Shown here piece after piece: positions 1-9,152 of a DNA stretch of 64,000 nucleotides (position 1 is its first letter; every line of letters begins with the position of its first letter). The DNA lies in NCBI RefSeq assembly GCF_011742925.1, contig NZ_WAEL01000004.1, forward strand, positions 558,001-622,000. The letters run 5' to 3'. This DNA is from Fibrivirga algicola. GTDB lineage: Bacteria > Bacteroidota > Bacteroidia > Cytophagales > Spirosomataceae. Below the pieces are notes generated by a model. The model worked only from the letters and a program-made list of their open reading frames with translations, had not been told where the DNA came from and did not search any database. The position numbers and the translations under genes were made by a program.

Positions 1-139
1 GAACCGGTACAACTTCCGGCAGGATCTGTAACATGGCCCGTTGAATCAATACCCAGTAATCGTCATTGTCTTCAACGACTAATATCCGGGCACGTTTAAA
101 ATTCGCCCTAACCGTTTCGCTATCATTTACGTACGTCAT
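1..139 (-). CDS. Response regulator receiver protein (partial)
   Basis: Only the first 46 codons lie in the window; the gene runs off the left edge. The start is the ATG whose complement is at 137-139. After about 16 polar residues the protein reads RARILVVEDNDDYWVLIQRA. This is the first beta strand and acidic pocket (Glu-Asp-Asn-Asp-Asp) of a CheY-like receiver domain, followed by helix 1. The family receives phosphate from a histidine kinase on a central Asp, which lies beyond the window. The output domain cannot be seen, so the type of regulator is unknown. It could be a single-domain regulator or the front of a longer protein. Confidence 0.75.
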   Translation of the reverse strand, partial: MTYVNDSETVRANFKRARILVVEDNDDYWVLIQRAMLQILPEVVPV

Positions 140-755
140 ATCATTTATGGAAGGCTGTTAATCTTCTAAACTAATTTATTTCATAGGATATACAGCCCTT
201 AATGACCCAGAATTTAGTGAGTGGCTTGACTCGTCAACACGCACTCAACGCTGGCAAATTTGCATGAACGTTTCTTTGAGCGATTCGAAATCCGCTGGTT
301 TTAGTAGAAAAGAATTAACGCCTGTTGCCAGTGCATACTATCTATTTTGCCAGAATGCGCTGCTACTAAGTCTCATTACTGGTATCAATTTCCAGCCCAG
401 CCGTTGCCTCACCTTCGTTAGGGCCACTAAGGCCTGGCTTATGGTAATCTATCAGTAAAACGCGGGAAAGAAGTAGTGGTTAACTATCCAGTGGTGGCTA
501 GAAAAGCGGTACCGTTGTCATAGAAATACACTCGGAATTGCGCTATCAATTGCTTGACAACCTGGTCAACCAGGCATTCATAATCGGCGAGATCACCAAT
601 AATGAAAGCGTATAGCTGAGCAGCAGTTGTACGCTTTTCACCAGATAGCCGTTTTGCCGTGAACTTGTCAGTTTACTTCACGGGCAATTACTTCACTATA
701 GGCGACGGTAGCGAAGCCCATTCGTTGAAATCAGATGACTAACGGAATACGGCAT
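140..755. other. Intergenic stretch without a convincing gene
   Basis: This 616-base gap separates the response regulator start from the 3' end of the LptF/LptG permease gene. It holds a short open frame (264-458, 64 codons) with no recognisable motif and unremarkable composition. I do not call it. Other frames are broken by frequent stops. No strong terminator hairpin or Bacteroidota promoter box stood out by eye. Confidence 0.4.
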
Positions 756-2240
756 TTAAGCCTGAGTAGACTGAAGTTGGCCAGACTTACTAAAACGTGC
801 TTTCAGTCTATTCCAGGCAATAAGGTATGCGTCCTTATCAAACAACCGGGAATCGAGGCGGGCCTGGCGGAGCAGGTAGAGGCCTACCGGGAACAACACC
901 ATGTTAGCCATCCAGGCGCCAAGCGGTACCGGCCAGGCGCCATCTTTGGCAAACTTATCGCCCAATAGGGTGAGCACATACAGCACGATAAAAAATAGGA
1001 TCGACACCAGCACGGGTAATCCAAACCCACCCTTGCGGATAATCGCGCCCAATGGTGCCCCGATCAGAAACATGATGAATACGGATACCGCCTGCGTAAA
1101 CTTGTGGTGGCTTTCCAACTCGTAGGCATACGAGCTTTTCTCCTTCTCGGCCAGATATAATATATTCGATTGGGCGTAAGAAAGCATGTTTTGCGCCTGT
1201 GACAAGGCCAGCTGCTCTACCTCGACAGGGTTAGATGTACGCAGCCGACCAGCCAAGAGCGAATCAATCCACTTCCCTTCGGTCACTGCTTTTGCTTTCA
1301 CTACAGCGTCCGTTTTAAACTGGTACGAGTAGTAATTACGTGACGAGCTGGCAATACTCAGACTGGCTCGGCCCGACTCTCGTTTCAATGAATCGGCAAT
1401 CTTACTCAGCTCTGTCAGCGTCTTCATGTATGGATGGTACTCAAACTGCTGTTCATCGGTTCGGTGGAGGCCAAATGACTCAAGGCTGATGACTAGTTTA
1501 TAGTCTTTAAACCCGTTTCGCATGAACTGCGTCGGTTTCGACACACCGCTGCTCGTATATGTAACAGCTGTCCGGCCGTCGCTATACTCCTGATAGTCGT
1601 TGCCGTCGTGTAATTCAAAAACCAGATAGGATCGACTTGGATCGGTATACATGCGCCCCGATTTAGCCAGAATGATCTCCCGGTTTCCAGATTCAATGCC
1701 CGACGAACTGTTTTTGTAGATGACCAGATTGGTGAGTGAGTCACCCAGCTTTTTATCGACTTTAATGCTGTAGCCGGGCAGATCATTGTAAAAGATACCT
1801 TCTTTTAGGTTCAGAGCTGCTTTGGCGGTCTTTATATCGTAGAGCAGACTGTAGGCTTTCAGGTTAGCCCAAGGAGCTACCTTATTATTGAACCAGAACG
1901 AAAAGCCCATGAAGAAAATGGCCAGCACCAGGAGCGGTCGAAGCGCCCGCGTAAGGGAGATCCCCGCACTTTTCATGGCCGTGAGTTCAAAGAATTCGCC
2001 GAGGTTGCCAAATGTCATCAGCGACGAGAGCAACACGGCCAGTGGCAACGCAGTGGGCACTGTCAAGACAGCAAAAAAGTAAAGGAGTCGGCCAAAAGTA
2101 ACTAGTGTAATATCTTTTGAAACAAACTCTTCAATATAGAGCATCAGCAGCCGCATCAGAAAGATGAAGATGACTACAGCTAATGTCAGAAAGAAGGGTC
2201 CGAAAAACGACTTCAGAACAAGTTTATCAATCTTTTTCAC
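756..2240 (-). CDS. LptF/LptG family permease
   Basis: This is an inner-membrane subunit of the lipopolysaccharide export machine (LptB2FG), which extracts LPS from the inner membrane and passes it to the periplasmic bridge. The 494-residue protein opens with a short cytoplasmic stretch, MKKIDKLVLKSFFGPFFLTL, typical of the YjgP/YjgQ family. It then has three hydrophobic segments within the first 125 residues, a long soluble periplasmic region, and three more membrane segments from about residue 380 to 470. That six-helix layout fits the family, although the length is above the usual 350-370 because the periplasmic domain is longer. Sequence alone does not separate LptF from LptG here. It lies downstream of the START-like gene on the same strand. 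Confidence 0.88.
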   Translation of the reverse strand: MKKIDKLVLKSFFGPFFLTLAVVIFIFLMRLLMLYIEEFVSKDITLVTFGRLLYFFAVLTVPTALPLAVLLSSLMTFGNLGEFFELTAMKSAGISLTRALRPLLVLAIFFMGFSFWFNNKVAPWANLKAYSLLYDIKTAKAALNLKEGIFYNDLPGYSIKVDKKLGDSLTNLVIYKNSSSGIESGNREIILAKSGRMYTDPSRSYLVFELHDGNDYQEYSDGRTAVTYTSSGVSKPTQFMRNGFKDYKLVISLESFGLHRTDEQQFEYHPYMKTLTELSKIADSLKRESGRASLSIASSSRNYYSYQFKTDAVVKAKAVTEGKWIDSLLAGRLRTSNPVEVEQLALSQAQNMLSYAQSNILYLAEKEKSSYAYELESHHKFTQAVSVFIMFLIGAPLGAIIRKGGFGLPVLVSILFFIVLYVLTLLGDKFAKDGAWPVPLGAWMANMVLFPVGLYLLRQARLDSRLFDKDAYLIAWNRLKARFSKSGQLQSTQA

Positions 2241-2373
2241 TTACTACGAATAAGCCACTACTGGAATGTAAGAAGCAGTGCTGTCGGTTTTGTAACGCTG
2301 GTTTCCGCACTCCTTGTTCACTACCCATTCTCCGTTATGTATTTTTAACGATACCCGCCAGCGAGGTCCTGCC

Positions 2374-2766
2374 TTACGAGCCTACAATCTCTTTTAACTT
2401 ATACAACATACCATCCCACATATCCTGCAACTCTTCTTCATCGGTGTTTGTCGAATAGTCGGTAATGCGTAGGTACGTTGCCTGAGTCAGCTCACTAACG
2501 TCGACCCTGAAGTCAACGTAGTTACTATCATGCCCATTCTCTCCGGTATTGAGAAACTCGAATCGTACACTCTTATTCTGGCGTAGAGACGTTTGCCGAG
2601 CCAGGTGACTTTCGTCATCCCAGATAAAATCGTACTTGTGTTCAGGCAGGGTATTTACCTTGGCAGCAAACCACTGCGACAACCCGGAAGCGGTACTGAT
2701 ATAGGGGAAAAGCACTTTTGGAGAGGCCCGAAGTTCATATTCGGTCACAAACTTAAATTTCTCCAT
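2374..2766 (-). CDS. START-like domain protein
   Basis: A 130-residue soluble protein with no signal peptide. It starts EKFKFVTEYELRASPKVLFP and continues with STASGLSQWFAAKV, the pattern of the small START/AHSA1-like (SRPBCC fold) proteins of Bacteroidota, which are about 125-130 residues long. The fold is a hydrophobic-cavity helix-grip. Ligand and role are not known for this branch. It is 133 bases upstream of the LptF/LptG gene on the same strand and may be co-transcribed with it. The start ATG is preceded by an AT-rich region shared with the tRNA promoter that faces the other way. Confidence 0.8.
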   Translation of the reverse strand: MEKFKFVTEYELRASPKVLFPYISTASGLSQWFAAKVNTLPEHKYDFIWDDESHLARQTSLRQNKSVRFEFLNTGENGHDSNYVDFRVDVSELTQATYLRITDYSTNTDEEELQDMWDGMLYKLKEIVGS

Positions 2767-2916
2767 AATGGTGGCAGACTTAAAATGTGATACTAACCTT
2801 TTTTGATTCGCTAACCGTCAGTCTGTTAACTCGCCAACTAAGCGATATACGCCGTCGAGACGGATAAGCCTTCAGCAAGGTAACGTAAAAAAAACGCTAA
2901 ATACAAGGTCGTCCCG

Positions 2917-2946
2917 TTGTCTCAAAAAAGATTTTCCGTACTTTTG
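2917..2946 (+). promoter_or_regulatory. Promoter of the tRNA-Met gene
   Basis: TACTTTTG at 2939-2946 matches the Bacteroidota -7 consensus TAnnTTTG exactly. A TTG at 2917-2919 lies 19 bases upstream, which is right for the -33 element. Transcription would begin about seven bases before the tRNA at 2958. The match is direct; function is inferred. Confidence 0.7.
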
Positions 2947-2957
2947 CAGAACAATTC

Positions 2958-3031
2958 GGCGGGGTAGCTCAGATGGTTAGAGCGTAGGATTCATAACCCT
3001 AAGGTCGGCAGTTCGATCCTGCTCCCCGCTA
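2958..3031 (+). tRNA. tRNA-Met (anticodon CAT)
   Basis: The 74-base sequence folds as a normal cloverleaf. The acceptor stem pairs GGCGGGG with CCCCGCT and is followed by discriminator A. The D stem is GCTC/GAGC. The anticodon loop is TTCATAA with CAT in the middle, and the T loop is TTCGATC. The 3' CCA is not encoded. The A-C opposition at the base of the anticodon loop is common in elongator tRNA-Met. A tRNA-Ile2 with a lysidine-modified C would also show CAT; the body resembles elongator Met. Confidence 0.93.
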
Positions 3032-3040
3032 CTAGTAAAC

Positions 3041-3074
3041 AAAACCTCAATTCCAGCCGGGATTGAGGTTTTTT
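3041..3074 (+). terminator. Rho-independent terminator after tRNA-Met
   Basis: AAAACCTCAAT at 3041-3051 pairs with ATTGAGGTTTT at 3062-3072, with a ten-base loop. The 3' arm runs into a T tract ending at 3074. It sits ten bases after the tRNA. Confidence 0.88.
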
Positions 3075-3337
3075 GATGTTTAGAATTGGCCGGACAACTG
3101 CTTGTTGTGTCCGATCAGGCAACGTGTCGGCACCTCGCTTTGGCGATTACCCGCCCTCGACGGCCATCCGTAAACAACCGCCCGTAAGATAGAATCATTG
3201 ATTTGGGTACGTCTAACAGCCAGATAGCGTTTGTTGACAGATTACCCTGCGCAGCCTTTAAGCCCGTGAAAAGGCCGGTAGTGAACTCTAACTGGTTTCT
3301 AACCCGGCCAAACCAGTTTGCCTACTATTTTCGCCTT

Positions 3338-3550
3338 ATGACTGACAGTGAACTAAGTGCTTATTTTGCCAACCGCCCGCTTCCGGAGGGCGAAGTTAGG
3401 TTTTCAGCTTTTGAATCGACGGGGAACGTTGCCCACATGGTTGAGTTGGCTTTCGCCCGCATCAATGCAGGCGGCCAGGGGGCAGATACGGCCAGAGGTG
3501 TATTGACTCGATTACACGCTCATCTGGAAAAACAAGGGTATGCTGTCTGA
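3338..3550 (+). CDS. Small DUF6965-like protein
   Basis: The frame is open from 3203, but the ATG at 3338 gives the more credible 70-residue protein, starting MTDSELSAYFANRPLPEGEV. The 45 codons before it look like non-coding sequence. The pattern of an N-terminal 'ELxAYFA' helix, a short basic-hydrophobic middle and a helical tail resembles the small DUF6965 proteins of Cytophagales, whose function is unknown. There is no signal peptide or membrane segment. The assignment to DUF6965 is from memory of the family pattern and is tentative; that it is a real gene is likely but not certain. Confidence 0.5.
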   Translation: MTDSELSAYFANRPLPEGEVRFSAFESTGNVAHMVELAFARINAGGQGADTARGVLTRLHAHLEKQGYAV

Positions 3551-3568
3551 TCAGTCAGACACTGGCGA

Positions 3569-3751
3569 TTACACTTCAGGCAAATACACCGGCTCAGGCG
3601 AATTGCCATCGCTAATGCTGAACAGTTCATTCAGCGCCAGCGCCCAGCCAACAAACACAACAGCTAACAGCGCAAAGCCTGAAGCAGTCGGATACAGCAT
3701 AACCGTCTGAACGATCATGTATACGATAAGAGCAGGGAATGGATTTTTCAT
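3569..3751 (-). CDS. Small membrane protein
   Basis: Sixty residues, MKNPFPALIVYMIVQTVMLY onward, with two hydrophobic segments (about 7-22 and 25-42) and a polar acidic tail SDGNSPEPVYLPEV. I do not recognise a family. It converges on the small gene ending at 3550, with 18 bases between the stops. A hydrophobic hairpin of this kind could be real or a chance open frame; the clean ATG and the two well-formed membrane segments favour a gene. Confidence 0.5.
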   Translation of the reverse strand: MKNPFPALIVYMIVQTVMLYPTASGFALLAVVFVGWALALNELFSISDGNSPEPVYLPEV

Positions 3752-4091
3752 AATCTAGTACTAATTAATCATACATACGCTATGATTAACGATTCGGATT
3801 CAGTCATGTTTGACTAATTTTTAGTATAAAAGTAACATTCTATCAGACTGGGCATAGGGAGATTCTCCCCTTTAAGCTGGCAATGACGAGCTATCATAGT
3901 CAAAATTCAGTTTGCAAATTTCTTTATTATATGGCCTCAGGCAGTCAGAACCGCATATATGTGCACGTTGGCTTCAAACAAGACGCTAGACTGAAACAAT
4001 TGTTTTTAATGATGTTTTAATAACGTGCCGACTTCATTTAATTTGTGTTACTGAATCGGAAAACATAGCTGACTCATTTCTTACACCACTT
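3752..4091. other. AT-rich intergenic region before the SulP gene
   Basis: This 340-base stretch lies between divergently read genes (small membrane protein to the left, SulP transporter to the right) and is clearly richer in A and T than its surroundings. A loose -7-like box, TAATTTG, occurs near 4038-4046, about 50 bases before the SulP start. It lacks one T of the consensus. No gene is visible. Confidence 0.4.
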
Positions 4092-5705
4092 ATGCCTCTG
4101 TTAAACTCGTTAAAATCACTAAGGAATTATCAACTTCGGGATCTTCAGGCTGATCTTCCCGCGGGCATTTCGGTGTTCTTAGTTGCGTTACCACTTTGTC
4201 TGGGAATTGCACTCGCCTCAGGTGCACCGCTCTTTTCAGGATTAGTGGCTGGCATAATTGGCGGTATCGTCGTTGGCCTAATGTCGGGATCTGAACTGAG
4301 TGTCAGCGGTCCTGCGGCTGGTCTGGCTGTCATTGTTGCCGACTCCGTTCTCAAGCTGGGGTCCTTTGAAACGTTTCTGGTGGCGGTCGTGCTGGCTGGC
4401 ATTATGCAACTTGGACTTGGGCTGTTAAAAGCAGGCCGGTTCAGTAGTTTATTTCCCGACAGTGTCATTAAAGGCATGCTGGTTGGCATTGGTATAGTTA
4501 TTATCCTTAAGCAAATTCCCCACGCATTGGGCCGCGACAACGATTATGAAGGTGAGTTTGAGTTCAGTCAACTGGCCGATGGAGAGAACACTATTTCTGA
4601 GATTTACCGCGCCATTGTTACTGCCAGTACCGGGGCGGTAATCATCAGTATGCTCTCGATTTTAATTTTACTGCTGTGGGAACGTAGCGCCGGGAGAGGC
4701 ATGAAGTTTTTCAAGAATTTACCCGCTGCCTTGATGGTGGTGTTTCTTGGGGTGGGGTTGAATCAGCTGTTTGGCATCTATTTTCCCGAATGGTATTTAG
4801 GCGATAACAATGAGCATATGGTCCGGATTCCAGTATTTACACGCGGACAAAACGTGTCAGCCATCTTTGATTTTCCTGATTTCAGTGCGCTAACAAACCC
4901 GGCTATTTATGGCGTGGCAGCTACAATTGCCTTAGTGGCAAGCCTGGAAACGCTACTTAATCTGGAAGCCTCAGACCGGCTCGATCCACTCAAGCGTACG
5001 TCATCACCCAATCAGGAGTTGGTTGCTCAGGGCCTTGGCAACATCACCTCGGGCTTTCTGGGTGGACTACCTATTACATCGGTGGTTGTGCGTACCTCGG
5101 CCAACGTATTTGGTGGCGGCAAGACACGCATCTCATCAATTGTGCATGGCATTTTACTGCTGGCCGCCGTTGCGCTGGCAGGCTCAATTCTAAATCACAT
5201 ACCCCTTGCCTGCCTAGCCGCTCTACTGATTATGGTGGGTTATAAGCTGGCCAAACCGTCGCTGTTTATCAGCATTTATCGGGACGGTTTAAATCAGTTC
5301 ATTCCGTTTATCGTTACGGTTATTGGCATTGTATTTACTGATTTGCTGGTCGGCATTTCGGTGGGTACTGTGGTCGGTCTGCTATTTGTGCTGTACACCA
5401 ACTCACAGTCGACTTTCCGGGTGATTCGGGATTCGGACCGGGTACTGATTAAGTTTCAAAAAGACGTTTATTTCCTGAGCAAACCACAGCTTAAAGAGAC
5501 CTTGCATAGCCTAAAACGAGGCGACTCAGTCTACATAGATGGTCGACATGCTACATTCATCGATCACGATATTGTGAACATGTTGACTGATTATGCCGAT
5601 ATCGCTAAAATGCAGGGCATTCAGTACGAGTTAAATGAAATTTTCTTAAAAAAGCGTAAGACAAACAGCCATGCTAGCATACGAGAAGCTATTACTGGAG
5701 AATAA
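4092..5705 (+). CDS. SulP-family inorganic anion transporter
   Basis: A 537-residue inner-membrane carrier of the SulP (SLC26) family, which moves bicarbonate, sulfate or other anions with sodium or protons. The N-terminus has the typical soluble lead-in ([20 protein letters not shown]), then many hydrophobic helices to about residue 435. From about residue 455 ([14 protein letters not shown]) there is a cytoplasmic STAS domain with a late '[14 protein letters not shown]' stretch. The last 35 bases overlap the start of a carbonic anhydrase gene, so the two are almost certainly translated together. That pairing points to bicarbonate rather than sulfate as the substrate, by inference. Confidence 0.88.
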   Translation: MPLLNSLKSLRNYQLRDLQADLPAGISVFLVALPLCLGIALASGAPLFSGLVAGIIGGIVVGLMSGSELSVSGPAAGLAVIVADSVLKLGSFETFLVAVVLAGIMQLGLGLLKAGRFSSLFPDSVIKGMLVGIGIVIILKQIPHALGRDNDYEGEFEFSQLADGENTISEIYRAIVTASTGAVIISMLSILILLLWERSAGRGMKFFKNLPAALMVVFLGVGLNQLFGIYFPEWYLGDNNEHMVRIPVFTRGQNVSAIFDFPDFSALTNPAIYGVAATIALVASLETLLNLEASDRLDPLKRTSSPNQELVAQGLGNITSGFLGGLPITSVVVRTSANVFGGGKTRISSIVHGILLLAAVALAGSILNHIPLACLAALLIMVGYKLAKPSLFISIYRDGLNQFIPFIVTVIGIVFTDLLVGISVGTVVGLLFVLYTNSQSTFRVIRDSDRVLIKFQKDVYFLSKPQLKETLHSLKRGDSVYIDGRHATFIDHDIVNMLTDYADIAKMQGIQYELNEIFLKKRKTNSHASIREAITGE

Positions 5706-6348
5706 AGCATGGGCTCAGGACCAGCTGGAGTTAGATGATAACTACTTCGATACACTGGCCTCGGGCCAAAAGCCGAAGTTTCTCTGGATCGGTTGTGCCG
5801 ATAGCCGCGTCCCTGCCGAAAGTATTACCGGCGCCCAACCAGGAGAAATCTTTGTGCACAGAAACGTAGCTAACCTGGTTATCCATACTGACATGAACTT
5901 GCTTAGCGTGCTACAGTATGCCGTTGAGGTTCTGAAAGTTGAGCACGTTATCGTCTGTGGTCACTACGGATGCGGCGGGGTAAAAGCCGCGATGACGCAC
6001 GATAACCTGGGGTTAATTAATAAGTGGCTCCGCAACATAAAAGATGTTTATGCCCGGCACGAGCCCGAGCTAACTGGCATTGTCAACGAAACCGAACGGG
6101 TCAATCGGCTGGTTGAGTTGAACGTAATTACTCAGGTCCAACACGTTGTTCAGACCTCAATTATTCAATCGGCCTGGCATAAAGAACAACGACCCACTGT
6201 ACATGGATGGGTGTTCGGCTTACAAACAGGCTTATTGACTGAGCTGATTAATCTCGATCACACACACGAAGTCGAGTCGATTTATCGCTACGATTTCTCA
6301 ACAACGGAGGTACCAGTTCCACAAGCGCCTGTTGAGCAGGAACACTAG
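5671..6348 (+). CDS. Beta-class carbonic anhydrase
   Basis: Cytoplasmic zinc enzyme interconverting CO2 and bicarbonate. Zinc ligands are visible: Cys42 and Asp44 in GCADSRVP, His98 and Cys101 in CGHYGCGG. The Asp/Arg catalytic dyad is Asp44-Arg46. The 225-residue length is normal for a bacterial beta enzyme. The ATG at 5671 lies inside the 3' end of the SulP gene (35-base overlap), implying translational coupling. A SulP carrier with a carbonic anhydrase suggests a module that imports or exports bicarbonate and re-equilibrates it at the membrane. Confidence 0.93.
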   Translation: MLAYEKLLLENKAWAQDQLELDDNYFDTLASGQKPKFLWIGCADSRVPAESITGAQPGEIFVHRNVANLVIHTDMNLLSVLQYAVEVLKVEHVIVCGHYGCGGVKAAMTHDNLGLINKWLRNIKDVYARHEPELTGIVNETERVNRLVELNVITQVQHVVQTSIIQSAWHKEQRPTVHGWVFGLQTGLLTELINLDHTHEVESIYRYDFSTTEVPVPQAPVEQEH

Positions 6349-6361
6349 GGAGCGGAGAGCT

Positions 6362-7381
6362 TCAGTGAAGAATGGCAAATACCAATTCACGCAGTATGTC
6401 GGCCTCTGACATGGTTGGCGTGTCGATTCCTTTCGATTGTGCGTCGGCCCGACGAATGGCGTGAATAATATCGGCGACTTTCACGAGTGGATAGGCGCGG
6501 GCGGCGGTCATGTAATCTTTTACAAAGAATGGGTTCACGCCCAGTACTGACGCCAGCCCGCGCTCACTCTGGTCTTTGCTCGCCTGAACCAGCAGCACCC
6601 GGCTGAAATACTGGTATAACTGCGCCAGCACTACCACCGCCGGATTGTCTTTTGCGTTTCGGCCGAAATAATCGACAATACGGTTAGCCTTGACCACGTC
6701 GCGCTGAGCCAGCGCCTTCTGGAGTTCAAATACATTGTATTCCTTGCTGATGCCAACCAGTCGCTCGACGGTGGTCGCCGAAATCTCTTCGTCGACACGC
6801 AGGTTTAGCAGCATTTTGTCGACCTCGCCCGCCATTCGCTTCAGGTCATTACCAATTGACTCGACCAGCATCTGACACGCTTTGGGGCTGATCTTGACAC
6901 CTCTTCCCCGACAATAATCGCCAACCCAATCGACCAGTTTGCTGTCGTAAAGTTTCTTTACACCCAGCAGCACGCCTTTACTGGCAAAAGCTTTCACCCA
7001 GCCTTTCCGTTCGTCGAGCGGCTCCTGGTGGAAAATAGCCAGTACTGTGCTGCCCAGTGGTTCCATGGCGTAGCTTTCAAGTAGCTGCTGGCCCGGTTTA
7101 TCCTTGATGCCCACTAGTTGCTGAGCTTCCTTAACGAGCACCAACTGCCGATCGGCCATAAACGGATAACGACGGGCATTGTTGAGCACCGTACCTACGT
7201 CGGCATCTTTTCCGAATAGAACAAACTGATTGAAGCCCCGTTCAGCCACCGGAACTACCACTTTTTCGAGTTCGTCGGCGATTCGATCGAGGTAAAATGG
7301 CTCATCACCATGAATGAGGTAAATAGGCGCAATTCGCTTGTTACGAATGTCCTTCAACAGAGTATCTACAGCAGCTGACAA
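6362..7381 (-). CDS. holA: DNA polymerase III subunit delta
   Basis: A 339-residue clamp-loader subunit that opens the beta sliding clamp during replication. It has the HolA layout: an N-terminal fold beginning IAPIYLIHGDEPFYLDRIAD, a middle with the family's 'GRFNQF'-type pattern (here GFNQFVLFG), the lid region with CQMLVESIGNDL, and a helical collar domain toward the C-terminus (LAQLYQYFSRVLLV). As usual for delta, there is no functional Walker A. Its stop is 13 bases past the carbonic anhydrase stop on the other strand, so the genes converge tightly. Confidence 0.92.
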   Translation of the reverse strand: MSAAVDTLLKDIRNKRIAPIYLIHGDEPFYLDRIADELEKVVVPVAERGFNQFVLFGKDADVGTVLNNARRYPFMADRQLVLVKEAQQLVGIKDKPGQQLLESYAMEPLGSTVLAIFHQEPLDERKGWVKAFASKGVLLGVKKLYDSKLVDWVGDYCRGRGVKISPKACQMLVESIGNDLKRMAGEVDKMLLNLRVDEEISATTVERLVGISKEYNVFELQKALAQRDVVKANRIVDYFGRNAKDNPAVVVLAQLYQYFSRVLLVQASKDQSERGLASVLGVNPFFVKDYMTAARAYPLVKVADIIHAIRRADAQSKGIDTPTMSEADILRELVFAILH

Positions 7382-7421
7382 CGGCAGGAATCAATTAACG
7401 GTGATCAATCGGGATCGGCTA

Positions 7422-7429
7422 CAAAGATA
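7422..7429 (-). promoter_or_regulatory. -7 box for holA
   Basis: On the minus strand this reads TATCTTTG, an exact TAnnTTTG match, about 40 bases before the holA start at 7381. No good -33 partner was found. It lies 16 bases from the opposed -7 box for the toxin-antitoxin pair. Confidence 0.5.
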
Positions 7430-7445
7430 CGGATGACCGATTCGT

Positions 7446-7453
7446 TACTTTTG
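7446..7453 (+). promoter_or_regulatory. -7 box for the Xre/RES operon
   Basis: TACTTTTG matches TAnnTTTG exactly. It lies inside the longest open frame of the antitoxin (which would start at 7433), so translation should start downstream, at the ATG at 7505. This box decides the antitoxin start. Confidence 0.55.
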
Positions 7454-7504
7454 TCTTTTTTTTTGGGACAAACTTCCCTACTTTCATGTTGTGGCTGTAA
7501 CACA

Positions 7505-7933
7505 ATGACTAGTAAGGAGATGCGAAAATCAGTTTTCGGGCGATACGAACCGCTCATTCGGGATAAAATTTCGATCGTTTTATCATCGCGCCGGGGAGTC
7601 GATGCCGTGCTGTTTTTTGACCTCGCCGAGTTGTCGGGCTATAAGCGGGAAGAGATTGCGCCCCTTTTCGACACCTCCCTGAAGACTATGTTGCGCTACA
7701 AGGAGACGAAACGCAAACTCAGCCCTACCACCGGTGAATTAGCCCTGAAGATGCTGGCACTCTTCCAGCATGGCGAAGCAATTTTTGGCAGCATTGCCGA
7801 GTTCAGAAGCTGGCTCGACGCCCCTGCTTACGGCCTGGCCAATCAACGTCCCTTCGACCTGATGCAAACCTCGGGTGGTATTGACCTGATTGACGACGAG
7901 CTGACCCGGATCGAATTTGGGGCGCTGGCCTGA
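7505..7933 (+). CDS. Xre/MbcA/ParS-type antitoxin
   Basis: This is the antitoxin of a RES toxin pair. From the ATG at 7505 the protein has 142 residues. The first half is a helix-turn-helix-like region (VLFFDLAELSGYKREEIAPL, then SLKTMLRYKETKRKLSPTTG). The second half is the toxin-binding MbcA/ParS/Xre region, marked by a run such as ALKMLALFQHGEAIFGS and by FRSWLDAPAYGLANQRPFDL, which places the family's 'W L x x P x x x L x x x x P x d L' signature. The frame is open back to 7433, but a promoter box lies inside that extension. The toxin gene follows after five bases. Family members bind their own promoter, and autoregulation is expected here. Confidence 0.87.
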   Translation: MTSKEMRKSVFGRYEPLIRDKISIVLSSRRGVDAVLFFDLAELSGYKREEIAPLFDTSLKTMLRYKETKRKLSPTTGELALKMLALFQHGEAIFGSIAEFRSWLDAPAYGLANQRPFDLMQTSGGIDLIDDELTRIEFGALA

Positions 7934-7938
7934 CCTAC

Positions 7939-8385
7939 ATGCAAGTTTATCGCATTACGCTGGCGAAATGGGCCAATAGCCTCGTTGCTTCGGGTCGGGC
8001 TGCCCGCTGGAACTCCGCTGACCGGTTTGTCATTTATACCGCTTCATCGCGGGCCTTGGCTTGCCTGGAAAACGTGGTGCATCGAACAGGGCGTGGCCTA
8101 CAGGCTGACTTCCGAACGATCTGCATCAACGTACCAGACATGCTGCCGATCCAAACAATCGAGCTGGGTACGTTACCACCCAACTGGGACGATTACGAAC
8201 AGTATGCCTATTGCCAGCAACAGGGCGATGCCTGGTTGATGGGCCGTAAATCAGCTATTTTGCGGGTACCCTCGGCCATTGTCCCCGCCGAACATAACTA
8301 CCTGCTAAATCCGCAACATCCCGATTTTGCCTTCATCGAGATTGTATCCGTCGAGCCGTTCCGCTTCGATAGCCGTATCAAGTAA
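7939..8385 (+). CDS. RES-domain toxin
   Basis: A 148-residue protein of the RES family. Characterised members degrade cellular NAD+ and stop growth. The domain covers almost the full length: VYRITLAKWA at the start, the Arg23-containing RAARWNSADRFVIYTASS, Glu44 in ALACLENVVH, and the late Ser112 in ILRVPSAIVPAEHNYLLNP. These are the conserved Arg, Glu and Ser that name the domain. It is five bases after the antitoxin gene in one operon. Nothing looks broken, so the pair should be functional. The assignment to NAD+ breakdown rests on family knowledge. Confidence 0.9.
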   Translation: MQVYRITLAKWANSLVASGRAARWNSADRFVIYTASSRALACLENVVHRTGRGLQADFRTICINVPDMLPIQTIELGTLPPNWDDYEQYAYCQQQGDAWLMGRKSAILRVPSAIVPAEHNYLLNPQHPDFAFIEIVSVEPFRFDSRIK

Positions 8386-8402
8386 CATACTCTCTTTAAC
8401 CT

Positions 8403-9146
8403 ATGTCCTATCCCGTTGCTCGCCGGCTGCTCTTTGCAGCCATAACCTTACTGCTCCTACACGCCTGTACGTCACCGAAAACGGCCCGGACAATTATTGA
8501 TGACGCCATTGAGGCGCACGGTGGTGATGCCTGGCAGAACAAGCGAATTGATTTCGACTTTCGGCAATTCCACCTGACGCTTGAGCATCGGAATACTGAT
8601 TTTCGCTACGAACGTACCCACCGTGATTCGAGCGGCGTGCAGATTAGCGAAGTACTCACCAACGATTCCTTCACGCGTTCATTGAATGGCAAGCAGCAAA
8701 CGTTGGATACGGCCCAATACGGTAAGTACAGCCGCGCGGTTAACTCGGTCGCTTACTTTGTGCTATTGCCGTTTAAGCTCCGCGACCCGGCTGTACTGGC
8801 TGATTATATAGGCGAGAGCACGGTCGACGGGCAGGTGTATGATAAAGTCCGGGTACGTTTCAACGCCGAAGGCGGCGGTAAAGACCACGGCGACACGTTT
8901 TATTACTGGTTCAACCAGCAAACGCACACGATGGATTATCTGGCCTACAGCGAGGGTGGCCCGCGCTTCCGCAAAGCCATCAACCCACAGACCGTGGGCG
9001 GCATTCGCTTTCAGGATTACATCAATTTCAAGGGCGACGATAAAGACACCACATCGGTGGGTACGTATGATGCCCGCTACCAGGCCAGACAACTCCCCGA
9101 ATTGTCGCGCATCGAGCAGAAGACAATTCGGGTTACCCCGTTGTAA
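8403..9146 (+). CDS. DUF6503-like lipoprotein
   Basis: A 247-residue predicted lipoprotein. The N-terminus has two basic residues, a hydrophobic stretch and a lipobox-like LLHAC near residue 22. The mature part begins with ARTIIDDAIEAHGGDAWQN, a pattern seen in Bacteroidota lipoproteins that resemble LolA/LolB-type barrels, then beta-rich sequence to the end. It starts 17 bases after the toxin stop but is probably unrelated in function. The exact family name is tentative; the substrate is unknown. Confidence 0.65.
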   Translation: MSYPVARRLLFAAITLLLLHACTSPKTARTIIDDAIEAHGGDAWQNKRIDFDFRQFHLTLEHRNTDFRYERTHRDSSGVQISEVLTNDSFTRSLNGKQQTLDTAQYGKYSRAVNSVAYFVLLPFKLRDPAVLADYIGESTVDGQVYDKVRVRFNAEGGGKDHGDTFYYWFNQQTHTMDYLAYSEGGPRFRKAINPQTVGGIRFQDYINFKGDDKDTTSVGTYDARYQARQLPELSRIEQKTIRVTPL

Positions 9147-9152
9147 ACTGGT

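Noticed and set aside
264-458. 64-codon open frame in the left intergenic region
   Set aside because: No motif, no promoter box, poor composition; looks like chance.
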